The position numbers and the translations under genes are program-made. A stretch of DNA of 10,412 nucleotides from an uncultured Acidimicrobium sp. (GTDB lineage: Bacteria; Actinomycetota; Acidimicrobiia; Acidimicrobiales; Ilumatobacteraceae), in NCBI GenBank assembly GCA_903895515.1, contig CAITUB010000041.1, positions 1-10,412 of the forward strand, written 5' to 3'. The notes under the pieces were generated by a model. The model was given only the letters and a program-made list of their open reading frames with translations. It did not search any database and was not told the origin of the DNA. Of the stretch, positions 1 through 6,365 are shown piece after piece; positions within the stretch are counted from its first letter, which is position 1; every line of letters starts with the position of its first letter.

Positions 1-129
1 CTTGAATGCGCTCACGTTGTTGCGTGGATCGCACGTGAAGCACCAAAGATGCAGGGTAAGACAGTGCTCATGAATCTGTCTGGACGAGGCGACAAAGATG
101 TTGCCCAAATGATGGACATACTGGGCTAA
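1..129 (+). CDS. trpB: Tryptophan synthase beta chain, C-terminal fragment
   Basis: This is the last 42 residues of TrpB, the PLP enzyme that joins indole and serine to make tryptophan; the gene begins upstream of the window. The frame reads from base 1 to a TAA at 127-129. It contains the family's C-terminal hallmark, seen here as LMNLSGRGDKDV, in which the serine and glycine-rich loop lies close to the cofactor in known TrpB structures. The assignment is reinforced by trpA starting 3 nt after the stop, since the alpha and beta subunits form one channelled alpha2-beta2 complex in the cytoplasm and are normally co-translated. Only the tail is visible, so the catalytic lysine and the full length cannot be judged. 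Confidence 0.95.
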   Translation, partial: LECAHVVAWIAREAPKMQGKTVLMNLSGRGDKDVAQMMDILG

Positions 130-132
130 CTG

Positions 133-930
133 ATGGCCATTTTGCATACGGGAAAACTGGAGAGTCACTTACGTGGGCGCCGAGATGCGGGACGTAAATT
201 GCTCGTTCCCTACATCACTGGTGGATATTTAGGTTGGACCGATGCAGTTCGTGCTGCTGCCGCAAATGGCGCCGATGCAATCGAAATTGGCATTCCATTT
301 TCCGACCCGGTGATGGACGGACCGATGATTCAGCTGGCCTCGGAACAGGCGCTCGAACGAGGGGCCACGCCACTGTCAATTTTGCAAGAATTACGAACGA
401 TCGATATTGAAATTCCAATTGCTGTGATGTGCTACTACAACACAGTGCATTCGGCTGGCAATGAACGTTTTGCTCACTCGTTGGCAGAGGCCGGAGTGTG
501 CGCCGCAATCGTTCCCGATCTTCCGCTGGAAGAAGCAACAGATTGGTGCATTGCGGCCGATGGTGCGGGTATTGAAACGGTCATGCTTGCAGCACCAACT
601 GCTCCAGAAGAAAGACTTCCGCGGATATTGCAGCGATGCAATGGCTTTGTGTATGCAGTAGGTCTGCTTGGCGTAACGGGCGAGCGAGATGAATTGGCGA
701 GCACAGCAACAAAGCTTGCGGCTCGGTTGAAGGCGTTAACAGACATTCCCGTGCTTATTGGCGTTGGTGTTTCTAATGCCGAACAGGCGGTGGAAGCATC
801 CGTGGTTGCGGATGGAGTGGTGATGGGAGCCTCGGTGATGCGCCGTTTGATTGAGCATGACGCAGACGCGGTTGGCGAATACGTTGGGGAAGTTCGCAAG
901 GCTCTCGACGCATCATCACAAGTGAAGTAA
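133..930 (+). CDS. trpA: Tryptophan synthase alpha chain
   Basis: A complete 265-residue TrpA, a usual length for the family. It cleaves indole-3-glycerol phosphate to indole and glyceraldehyde-3-phosphate and passes indole to TrpB. The TIM-barrel signature IEIGIPFSDPVMDGP lies at about residues 50-64. It places the two catalytic acids at Glu51 and Asp62, with the same 11-residue spacing as Glu49/Asp60 of the Salmonella enzyme. Further family landmarks are PYITGG (26-31), IVPDLPLEEA (about 125-134), the GVTGERDE loop and, near the end, the phosphate-binding strands around LIGVGVS and ADGVVMGASV. The ATG at 133 follows the trpB stop by 3 nt, which suggests translational coupling; the ribosome-binding site is weak. 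No attenuator or operator is visible because the operon's front end lies outside the window. Nothing looks damaged. Confidence 0.97.
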   Translation: MAILHTGKLESHLRGRRDAGRKLLVPYITGGYLGWTDAVRAAAANGADAIEIGIPFSDPVMDGPMIQLASEQALERGATPLSILQELRTIDIEIPIAVMCYYNTVHSAGNERFAHSLAEAGVCAAIVPDLPLEEATDWCIAADGAGIETVMLAAPTAPEERLPRILQRCNGFVYAVGLLGVTGERDELASTATKLAARLKALTDIPVLIGVGVSNAEQAVEASVVADGVVMGASVMRRLIEHDADAVGEYVGEVRKALDASSQVK

Positions 931-939
931 GTTCGTCAC

Positions 940-1392
940 ATGTTGAAGGAAGGGTCTGTCGCTCCGGCTATCGAGTTGCTGGATCAGAACGGAAAAAAAC
1001 TCTCGCTCAAGAAATATGCAAAGCGCAAGGTGCTGGTCTATTTCTACCCCAAAGCAGACACGCCGGGTTGTACGCAACAGTCATGCGGCTTGCGAGATAT
1101 TGCTGATCAGATTGGTCGCACAGCGATCATTGGAATAAGCTCGGACTTACCGGCAAAACAATTGAAATTTGATGAGAAATACGAATTGGGTTTTCCTTTG
1201 TTGTCAGACGCTGACAACAAAGTCGCCAAGGCATACAAAGTTTGGAAGAAGAAGTCGATGTATGGTCGTGAATATATGGGCATCGAACGTTCAGCATTTC
1301 TCATTGGTGCTGACGGCATCATCTTGCATGCGTGGTACAAGATCTCTCCGAAAGATACGCCCGTAAAATTACTGGAAGCCTTAGGCAAGTAA
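940..1392 (+). CDS. bcp: Thioredoxin-dependent thiol peroxidase (Bcp/PrxQ family)
   Basis: A complete 150-residue peroxiredoxin of the Bcp/PrxQ class, which reduces hydrogen peroxide and organic hydroperoxides in the cytoplasm and is recycled by thioredoxin. The active-site stretch YPKADTPGCTQQSCGLRD (about residues 36-53) has the peroxidatic Cys44 in the TPGCT motif. A second cysteine five residues on, Cys49, matches the resolving cysteine of E. coli Bcp (Cys45/Cys50), so an atypical 2-Cys mechanism is expected. The C-terminal half, with the RSAFLIGADGII strand, is also typical. The gene starts 9 nt after trpA and its TAA overlaps the next ATG by one base, so it is probably co-transcribed with trpBA and the dehydratase gene. 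There is no obvious metabolic link to tryptophan synthesis. No signal peptide is present. Confidence 0.95.
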   Translation: MLKEGSVAPAIELLDQNGKKLSLKKYAKRKVLVYFYPKADTPGCTQQSCGLRDIADQIGRTAIIGISSDLPAKQLKFDEKYELGFPLLSDADNKVAKAYKVWKKKSMYGREYMGIERSAFLIGADGIILHAWYKISPKDTPVKLLEALGK

Positions 1393-1817
1393 TGACGTTT
1401 CCAAAGCCAACAGATTTAATCGCTCATCGCGATCCATTTATTTTTGTTGACGAAATCACGGAGTTAACACCGGGTGTTTCAGCCTCAACCACTTGGAAAT
1501 TGACTGGGAGCGAATGGTTTTTTGCAGGGCACTTTCCAGGACGGCCTACGTTGCCAGGAGTATTGATGTGTGAAGCCATTGCACAAACCGGTGCACTCGC
1601 AATAGTGAGTGATCCGAAGTTCGCGGGCAAGCTTCCATTGTTTGGTGGCCTAGATGGAGCGCGATTCAGGCGTCAAGTGGTTCCTGGTGACACGCTTGAA
1701 ATCTCGGCCAACATCGGACGTATGTCGGCGCGTGCTGGCAAGGGCACCGGAGTTGCAAAAGTGAATGGTGAGATCGCCTGTGAATGCGAATTGTTATTCG
1801 TAGTAGTTGACGCGTGA
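1392..1817 (+). CDS. fabZ: 3-hydroxyacyl-ACP dehydratase, FabZ-like
   Basis: A 141-residue hot-dog-fold dehydratase of the FabZ type, which removes water from 3-hydroxyacyl-ACP in fatty-acid elongation. Motifs run in family order: HRDPFIFVDE (12-21), then the catalytic helix region GHFPGRPTLPGVLMCEAIAQ (46-65). In that region His47 and Glu61 correspond to the FabZ His/Glu catalytic pair. The ATG at 1392 was chosen because it gives the normal FabZ N-terminus and forms a TAATG overlap with the bcp stop. An in-frame start at 1332 would add 20 residues inside bcp and is unlikely. The gene lies opposite to the fab operon and ends one base from the fabF stop, so it supplies the dehydratase that the operon lacks. 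A related thioester dehydratase acting on other acyl-ACPs cannot be excluded. Confidence 0.9.
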   Translation: MTFPKPTDLIAHRDPFIFVDEITELTPGVSASTTWKLTGSEWFFAGHFPGRPTLPGVLMCEAIAQTGALAIVSDPKFAGKLPLFGGLDGARFRRQVVPGDTLEISANIGRMSARAGKGTGVAKVNGEIACECELLFVVVDA

Positions 1818-1818
1818 G

Positions 1819-3003
1819 CTATTTGTAAGGCGAAATAATCACGGAGCCGTTGTGGCCGCCGAAACCGAAGTTGTTTGAAATAGTTGGTCCTGGTTCCCAT
1901 GGGCGAGCCGATCCCGTAACAACATCAATGTTCATGTCTTCACTTATTGATTGTGTTCCTGCAGTCGGTGGAATCAACTTCTTTTCCATGCTCAGCAACA
2001 CTGCAGCGGCTTCCAATGCTCCCGCAGCACCGAGCGGGTGTCCGGTTACTCCCTTGATAGACACAACCGGAACAGTGCTCTTTCCAAACACTGTCTCAAT
2101 CGCTTGAGCCTCGGCAGCATCATTGAGTGGAGTACTGGTGCCGTGAGCATTGATTTGTTTAATGTCACTGGGCTGTAGGCCTGCATCTTCAAGCGCCATT
2201 TGCATGCAACGAGTCGCCCCGACGCCACCAGGTGATGGAGCAGTGATGTGATGTGCGTCAGCGTTGCTTGCCGCACCAACAATTTCAGCGATGATGGTTG
2301 CACCACGGGCAATGGCCAAGTCCATGCGTTCAAGCACAAACACGGCTGCACCTTCGCCCATGATGAATCCGTCCCGCGTTGCATCGAATGGCTTGCTGAC
2401 CAGCGTGCTGGATAATGCAGTCATGTTGCTAAAACCCGCGAGGGCAGTAATGGTGGCCGCACTTTCGGCACCGCCCGTCACAACCGCATCGCAACGACCC
2501 CACGCAATCAGTCGTGCTGCATTGCCAATTGCGTGTGTGGCAGCAGCGCACGCCGTACAAATGGTTTCAGCAGGACCTTGAAATCCGTAGCGCATAGAAA
2601 TTGCTGCGCCAGATGCGTTCGACATCATCATGGGAACGAGGAAAGGCGAAACGCGACGCTCTCCCTTTTCTACTCGCGTGATGACGTTTTCTTCGAGCGT
2701 GCGCAGACCGCCGATGCCCGTTCCAAAGATTGTTCCAATCCGTGCGTGGTCGTAAGGCAAATCGCCAGACTGTGCAATTGCTTCGCCAGCCGCGGCTAAC
2801 GCAAACTGTTCGCAACGATCAGATCGACGCGCATCTTTCGGATTATCGAAATAGGGAAGTGGATCCCAATTTTCGATTTCAATCGATTTGGCTCCGGTGA
2901 ATCCAGGTCCAAGTAGACCCGCCCAGAAGGCTTCTTTACCAATACCGCAAGGTGCGACCACTCCGTAACCGGTAATGGCAATGCGGTGTCCTGCTCCTTG
3001 CAT
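1819..3003 (-). CDS. fabF: Beta-ketoacyl-ACP synthase II
   Basis: A 394-residue elongating ketosynthase that condenses malonyl-ACP with acyl-ACP. It shows the thiolase-fold Cys-His-His set: nucleophile Cys152 in TACAAATHA, His287 in NAHGTSTPLND, and Lys317 with His322 in SIKGVTGHPLGAAGALEA. The glycine-rich C-terminal NNFGFGGHN (377-385) is also present. These fit FabF rather than FabH, which uses Cys-His-Asn. The length is slightly short of E. coli FabF (about 413) because of a compact N-terminus beginning at RIAITGYGVVAP. The ATG at 3003 follows the acpP stop by 21 nt; the Shine-Dalgarno sequence is not obvious. It is the last gene of the fabD-fabH-fabG-acpP-fabF unit. Its TAG stop (1819-1821) is one base from the stop of the convergent dehydratase gene, and no terminator fits between them. 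A KasA-like role is possible, but no long-chain specialisation can be read from sequence. Confidence 0.96.
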   Translation of the reverse strand: MQGAGHRIAITGYGVVAPCGIGKEAFWAGLLGPGFTGAKSIEIENWDPLPYFDNPKDARRSDRCEQFALAAAGEAIAQSGDLPYDHARIGTIFGTGIGGLRTLEENVITRVEKGERRVSPFLVPMMMSNASGAAISMRYGFQGPAETICTACAAATHAIGNAARLIAWGRCDAVVTGGAESAATITALAGFSNMTALSSTLVSKPFDATRDGFIMGEGAAVFVLERMDLAIARGATIIAEIVGAASNADAHHITAPSPGGVGATRCMQMALEDAGLQPSDIKQINAHGTSTPLNDAAEAQAIETVFGKSTVPVVSIKGVTGHPLGAAGALEAAAVLLSMEKKLIPPTAGTQSISEDMNIDVVTGSARPWEPGPTISNNFGFGGHNGSVIISPYK

Positions 3004-3024
3004 GCGTTGCGAGGTTGCCGGGGC

Positions 3025-3264
3025 TTATTTGACTTTTGAAGTGACGAGCGCGAAGGCTTTGCCGACAGTGTCAACACCTTCGAGATCGGACTCAGGTACT
3101 TCGATGCCGAATTCTTCTTCAAGTGCCATAACCAACTCGACGAGGTCGAGGCTGTCTGCATCAAGGTCATCGCCGAAACTTGCTTCTGGAGTGATCTTCG
3201 AAGCGTCTACTGACAACACCTCTACTGCACACTTGGTGAAACGTACAAACAATTCCTGGCTCAT
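3025..3264 (-). CDS. acpP: Acyl carrier protein
   Basis: A 79-residue acidic acyl carrier protein, the usual length. The phosphopantetheine attachment site is Ser38 in GDDLDADSLDLVEL (31-44), and the following helix VMALEEEFGIEVPESD is the acidic recognition helix used by the Fab enzymes. The protein holds the growing acyl chain as a thioester after modification by a holo-ACP synthase, which is not in this window. The gene lies between fabG and fabF in the operon. It has the clearest ribosome-binding site of the cluster, AAGGAG with 6-nt spacing to the ATG, and a 59-nt gap to fabG. Both fit the high ACP levels cells need. Confidence 0.97.
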   Translation of the reverse strand: MSQELFVRFTKCAVEVLSVDASKITPEASFGDDLDADSLDLVELVMALEEEFGIEVPESDLEGVDTVGKAFALVTSKVK

Positions 3265-3270
3265 GATTTT

Positions 3271-3276
3271 CTCCTT
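3271..3276 (-). promoter_or_regulatory. Strong Shine-Dalgarno of acpP
   Basis: Read on the minus strand, AAGGAG lies 6 nt upstream of the acpP ATG. It is the best match to the anti-SD consensus among the fab genes. fabF and fabD have no clear site, and fabH and fabG have only AAGG/AAAGGG-like stretches. It fixes the acpP start and suggests raised translation of the carrier protein relative to its neighbours. Confidence 0.75.
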
Positions 3277-3323
3277 GGTTTTCGTTGCGCAAACAGAGTA
3301 CTACGCGGACAATGTGAAAGGGC

Positions 3324-4046
3324 TTAATGGCCCATGCCAAGCCCGCCATCAACGGGTATTACAGCACCCGTTATGTAGGCAGCAGCAGGGCTTGCCAGAA
3401 ATGTCACAACGCCTGCAATCTCATCCACGGTTCCGGTACGACCAAGCGGAACTGCCGATGCAAGTTCCTCAAGGCGTTTTTCGCCCAAGGCTGCAGTCAT
3501 ATCGGTATCGATCGGACCAGGTGCGACAACGTTGACGGTGATGGAACGTGAACCCAATTCGCGGGCCAGTGAACGTGCGAGGCCAACGAGGCCCGCTTTA
3601 CTTGCAGAATAATTCGCTTGACCAGCAGAGCCCAGCAGAGCCACAACGCTTGACATCAAGATGATGCGTCCTGAACGAGCGCGGAGCATGCCTTGCGTTG
3701 CGCGCTTGCACACTCGATACGCGGCGGTGAGGTTGGCATCAATTACTGACGCGAAATCATCTTCACCCATGCGCAAGAGCAGACCATCACGCGTTATGCC
3801 TGCATTTGAAACGAGTACTTGAACAGGTCCGAATTGTTCTTCAATGGCTTTGAACGCATTGTCGACATCGTCATTGTTCGTTACGTCGCACTTCACTGCG
3901 AAGAATTCGCCAGGTGGTGGCGATGAGTTGTAGGTGACGGCAACGTGGTCGCCGAGAGCAGCGAAATGGCGCGCGCACGCCAGACCAATTCCACGAGATC
4001 CTCCAGTTATGAGAACAACTCGTGGTGATACAGGAGCGTTTGTCAT
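3324..4046 (-). CDS. fabG: 3-oxoacyl-ACP reductase
   Basis: A 240-residue short-chain dehydrogenase/reductase that reduces 3-ketoacyl-ACP with NADPH. It shows the Rossmann glycine motif TGGSRGIG (14-21), the NAG motif (81-83) and the catalytic Ser133-Tyr146-Lys150 triad (YSASK), with Asn105 as the fourth SDR residue. The C-terminal motif VDGGLGMGH closely resembles actinobacterial FabG/MabA proteins. The short loop after strand 2 (SSPPPGEFFAVKCDVT) also looks actinobacterial. The ATG at 4046 overlaps the fabH TGA by 4 nt (ATGA), with AAAGGGA upstream at 4055-4061 as a likely ribosome-binding site. This supports tight coupling to fabH. The context (fabH before, acpP after) makes fatty-acid synthesis the role, rather than one of the many other SDR functions. 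Confidence 0.96.
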   Translation of the reverse strand: MTNAPVSPRVVLITGGSRGIGLACARHFAALGDHVAVTYNSSPPPGEFFAVKCDVTNNDDVDNAFKAIEEQFGPVQVLVSNAGITRDGLLLRMGEDDFASVIDANLTAAYRVCKRATQGMLRARSGRIILMSSVVALLGSAGQANYSASKAGLVGLARSLARELGSRSITVNVVAPGPIDTDMTAALGEKRLEELASAVPLGRTGTVDEIAGVVTFLASPAAAYITGAVIPVDGGLGMGH

Positions 4047-5020
4047 GCTCGAAGTCCCTTTCCGTTCCAGCGCAATACCGCACTTGCTGCCGTCATTCCC
4101 GCACCAAATCCGACCACTAACACCAAGTCTCCCTCGCGCAAAGTGCGTCCACTCATTGGGCCACCATTAGCGGCATCGAAAAGCGCAAGTGGTATAGAAG
4201 CTGATGACGTGTTTCCTGTCTCGTGCAGAACCGTACTGGTGCGTTCCATTGGAATGCCGAGTCTGTCGCACGCTGCACTGATGATTCGTGTGTTCGCCTG
4301 ATGAGGAACGATGAGTGCAATGTCATCTGCGGTTACTCCAGCAATCTGCATTGACTTTTGAGCAGAATCGACCATGATGCGCACCGCACGGCGAAACACT
4401 TCCTTGCCATCCATATGAATGTTGCCGCCGATTTCGGCATACAACAATTCTTCTGCAGAACCATCAGCATCTAAATCCCAACCGAGCAATTGGGTTGGGC
4501 CAGTAGTTGCTTCGATCACTGCGGCACCAGAACCGTCGGCGAACAAAATTGCCGTATTGCGGTCGGTCCAGTCAGTGATGCGCGACAACGTGTCGGTTCC
4601 AATAAGCAGAACTTTCTTTGACCCCATGGCGATCAGTCCGTGAGCAACGACCAGTCCGTACACAAAGCCAGAACACGCTGCATTGATGTCGAACGCTCCA
4701 CACTTCAGACCAAGTAGATGCTGGACAGTTGCAGATGTGGCGGGTACTTGACGGTCGGGTGTTGTCGTGGACAGCACGAGCGCGTCTATTTGATCGGCAG
4801 AAACTCCAGCCATTTCCATTGCGATTCGTCCGCTCTCGACGGAAAGGTCAGCAGTGCTCCCGCCAATGTGTCGACGATGGATGCCCGTACGTTCACGAAT
4901 CCACTCATCAGAAGTCTCCATGGTTTTCGATAAGTCATCGTTCGTCACAACCTTGGAGGGCAGTGCCGTTCCCCAGCCGGTAATGACGCCACCAATGGCG
5001 TGAGCGGGAATAGTTGGCAT
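4043..5020 (-). CDS. fabH: Beta-ketoacyl-ACP synthase III
   Basis: A 325-residue initiating ketosynthase that condenses an acyl-CoA primer with malonyl-ACP. It carries the FabH triad: Cys116 in INAACSGF, His240 in PHQAN and Asn270 in ETGNTSSAS. The family block DRNTAILFADGSGA (153-166) and the start-proximal SDEWIRERTGI (38-47) are also present. I chose the ATG at 5020, 11 nt after the fabD stop, with AAGG upstream. An in-frame start at 5050 would add 10 residues and overlap fabD by 19 nt. The 3' end overlaps fabG by 4 nt. The primer preference (acetyl versus branched acyl) cannot be read reliably. The operon position between fabD and fabG supports a housekeeping role over a secondary-metabolism one. 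Confidence 0.95.
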   Translation of the reverse strand: MPTIPAHAIGGVITGWGTALPSKVVTNDDLSKTMETSDEWIRERTGIHRRHIGGSTADLSVESGRIAMEMAGVSADQIDALVLSTTTPDRQVPATSATVQHLLGLKCGAFDINAACSGFVYGLVVAHGLIAMGSKKVLLIGTDTLSRITDWTDRNTAILFADGSGAAVIEATTGPTQLLGWDLDADGSAEELLYAEIGGNIHMDGKEVFRRAVRIMVDSAQKSMQIAGVTADDIALIVPHQANTRIISAACDRLGIPMERTSTVLHETGNTSSASIPLALFDAANGGPMSGRTLREGDLVLVVGFGAGMTAASAVLRWNGKGLRA

Positions 5021-5031
5021 GCGAATGAACC

Positions 5032-6219
5032 TTAGTGAGTTCGCAACCAAGCGATTGGTTGATGAGCAGTGACGCGTTCTCCGTCTACAGCAATGAAGTT
5101 CTGCAAGATTCCTGAAAATGGCGAACGAACTTCTGAATCGCCGACGTGACCGATGATCTGGCCAACAACGATTCTGGTGTTGTTGGCAATAAACGCATCT
5201 TTTGTAAATAGACCGGCTGCTGGCGACACCACCATGCGCTCAACTGCAAAGAGGTGTTCGCCTTCGTGAACAGATCCGGGAGGCAGGGCAGCGGTTGGTT
5301 GAAGTGCGGCTAGCCATTCGATCAATTTGTCGAGATCATCTGGAGTCGCAACGCTGATCGATTTAGAGCCTTCAATCGTTCGCTTAGCCATACCTGTGAG
5401 TACGCCACCAGGTCCAAGTTCGATGAAGCCAACTATTCCTGCCTCGGCCATGGTGAGAAGGCAGTGCTTCCAGCGCACTGGAGAGGAAAGTTGGGCAGAC
5501 AACAGCGTCGACCATTCCTCGCCATTGTCATGGGCGCGCGCATCCACGTTGCTGACAACCGGAACATCGATATTGCGAGGTTTAGCAAGTGCAATTGCTT
5601 CGCGCAATCGCTCTCGTGCACTCGTCATATATGGCGTATGAAAAGCACCTGAAACTGGAAGTGCCATCACGCGTTTTGCACCAAGTGCCTTTGCCTGTTC
5701 GCTCGCTTTTGCAACACCTTCTACCGAACCAGCAATAACGATCTGACCAGGAGCATTGAAGTTGGCAACCCACACATCGCTGTCGGCGAGTCGACAGGCT
5801 GTTTCAACTTCATCATCATCGAGTCCAAGAACTGCTGCCATCGTTCCAGGTGATTCATTTCCTGCATCGTGCATGGCGTCTGCTCTAGCAACAACAAGAC
5901 GAATACCTTCATCGAAACCAAGTGCGCCGGTTGCTGCAAGCGCTGTGTACTCGCCAAGGCTGTGACCTGCGCACAGGCTCGGTTCGATGCCGAGTCGCTC
6001 TACGGCATCAAGCACCATGAGCGACGACACAAAGGTGGTGAGCTGAGCGTTGCGTGTGTCCTTTAATTCTTCTGCGTCGGCATCTAAGAGGAGCCGACCG
6101 ACGTCGCGACCCGAAATATCGGAGGCTTCTGTCACGAGTTCCCAGCTGTCATGGCCCAACCATGGCTGGCCCATACCGGGGCGCTGTGAACCCTGACCTG
6201 GAAAGGTGAACGCAAGCAT
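5032..6219 (-). CDS. fabD: Malonyl-CoA:ACP transacylase with C-terminal carrier-like domain
   Basis: The first ~310 residues are a normal FabD, which moves malonate from CoA to ACP. Visible are GQGSQ (8-12), the nucleophile Ser87 in GHSLGEY, Arg112, His194 in GAFHTPYM, Gln243 and GPGGVLTGM (269-277), matching Ser92/Arg117/His201/Gln250 of E. coli. The protein is 395 residues long, about 80 more than usual. The extra tail (about 317-395) looks like a biotinyl/lipoyl barrel: VVSPAAGLF, a hydrophobic repeat ending VGQIIGHVG, SEVRSPFSGIL, then GERVTAHQPIAWLR. The expected MKM acceptor lysine is absent. The ATG at 6219 gives the classical MLAFTFPGQGSQ start; a GTG at 6273 would add 18 unconserved residues. 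No clear Shine-Dalgarno is seen. It is the first gene of the fab operon, and its stop lies 11 nt before fabH. Confidence 0.94.
   Translation of the reverse strand: MLAFTFPGQGSQRPGMGQPWLGHDSWELVTEASDISGRDVGRLLLDADAEELKDTRNAQLTTFVSSLMVLDAVERLGIEPSLCAGHSLGEYTALAATGALGFDEGIRLVVARADAMHDAGNESPGTMAAVLGLDDDEVETACRLADSDVWVANFNAPGQIVIAGSVEGVAKASEQAKALGAKRVMALPVSGAFHTPYMTSARERLREAIALAKPRNIDVPVVSNVDARAHDNGEEWSTLLSAQLSSPVRWKHCLLTMAEAGIVGFIELGPGGVLTGMAKRTIEGSKSISVATPDDLDKLIEWLAALQPTAALPPGSVHEGEHLFAVERMVVSPAAGLFTKDAFIANNTRIVVGQIIGHVGDSEVRSPFSGILQNFIAVDGERVTAHQPIAWLRTH
5035..5271 (-). other. Biotinyl/lipoyl-like domain fused to FabD, no acceptor lysine
   Basis: This is the part of fabD encoding the C-terminal extension. 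Its pattern is a strand with V-x-SP-x-AG-x-F, a spacer, a V-x-x-G-x-x-IG-x-V strand pair, SPFSG, and a closing GE-x-V-x-x-x-QPIAWLR. This is the hammerhead layout of biotin carboxyl carrier proteins. In true carriers the turn between the halves holds EAMKM; here it is GDSEV, so neither biotin nor lipoate can attach at the standard place. The link to malonyl-CoA supply (acetyl-CoA carboxylase also has such a domain) is suggestive but inferred. The fold assignment rests on reading the pattern by eye. Confidence 0.6.
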
Positions 6220-6277
6220 CTCGGGGACAAGCGTAGAACTTCCAAGGGCTCGGTACGCTGTTTCCCACTTCACTCAA
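6220..6277. promoter_or_regulatory. Divergent intergenic region between fabD and tRNA-Leu, candidate promoters
   Basis: These 58 nt separate the fab operon (leftward) from the tRNA-led unit (rightward), so promoters for one or both must lie here or in the flanking genes. The hexamer TACGCT, which fits the TAnnnT form of a -10 box, occurs on the plus strand at 6254-6259 and on the minus strand at 6235-6230. Each is oriented toward its own gene. If used, transcription would start about 12 nt before the tRNA and within a few bases of the fabD ATG, making fabD nearly leaderless. No convincing -35 box was found for either. The two hexamers also form a 6-bp inverted repeat with an 18-nt spacer, which could instead be an operator. 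Confidence 0.35.
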
Positions 6278-6363
6278 GCCCGAGTGGCGGAACGGCAGAC
6301 GCGACGGACTCAAAATCCGTTATTCGAAAGGGTGTGTGGGTTCAACTCCCACCTCGGGCACCA
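6278..6363 (+). tRNA. tRNA-Leu (anticodon CAA)
   Basis: A complete class II tRNA folds by hand. The acceptor stem pairs GCCCGAG (6278-6284) with CTCGGGC (6353-6359), and the D stem pairs GCG (6287-6289) with CGC (6300-6302). The anticodon stem pairs ACGGA with TCCGT around the loop CTCAAAA, giving anticodon CAA (6311-6313) for UUG codons. The long variable arm (6321-6335) can form a 5-bp stem closed by a GAAA tetraloop, and the T arm GTGGG/CCCAC encloses TTCAACT. The discriminator base is A6360 and the 3' CCA is encoded (6361-6363). The long variable arm and A73 are leucine identity features. It stands divergent from fabD and only 2 nt before the next ATG. Confidence 0.96.
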
Positions 6364-6365
6364 AC

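Noticed and set aside
474..899. A 141-codon open frame on the minus strand opposite trpA
   Set aside because: Its translation is Ser/Thr/Ala-rich with no recognisable motif, and it lies wholly antisense to a clearly conserved trpA; it is a shadow frame.
1332..1391. Upstream in-frame start for the FabZ-like gene inside bcp
   Set aside because: It would add 20 residues not found in FabZ, and the TAATG junction at 1390-1394 is a typical coupled start.
3320..3333. Small hairpin at the fabG stop (GGGC-CATTAA-GCCC on the minus strand, followed by TTT)
   Set aside because: The stem is only 4 bp and the U-run 3 nt, too weak for a terminator. The downstream acpP and fabF belong to the same pathway, so read-through is expected.
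2975..3535. A 186-codon plus-strand frame spanning the fabF start, acpP and the fabG end
   Set aside because: It is antisense to three well-supported fab genes, has low-complexity Ser/Arg-rich sequence, and shows no family motifs.
6220..6273. GTG at 6273 as the fabD start, adding 18 residues
   Set aside because: The added residues are unlike any FabD N-terminus, and there is no ribosome-binding site because the codon abuts the tRNA gene. The ATG at 6219 gives the conserved start.
6278..6363. The tRNA gene as an attachment site for an integrated element
   Set aside because: No integrase gene, no second copy of the tRNA 3' end and no foreign-looking genes are in the window; the neighbours are housekeeping genes.
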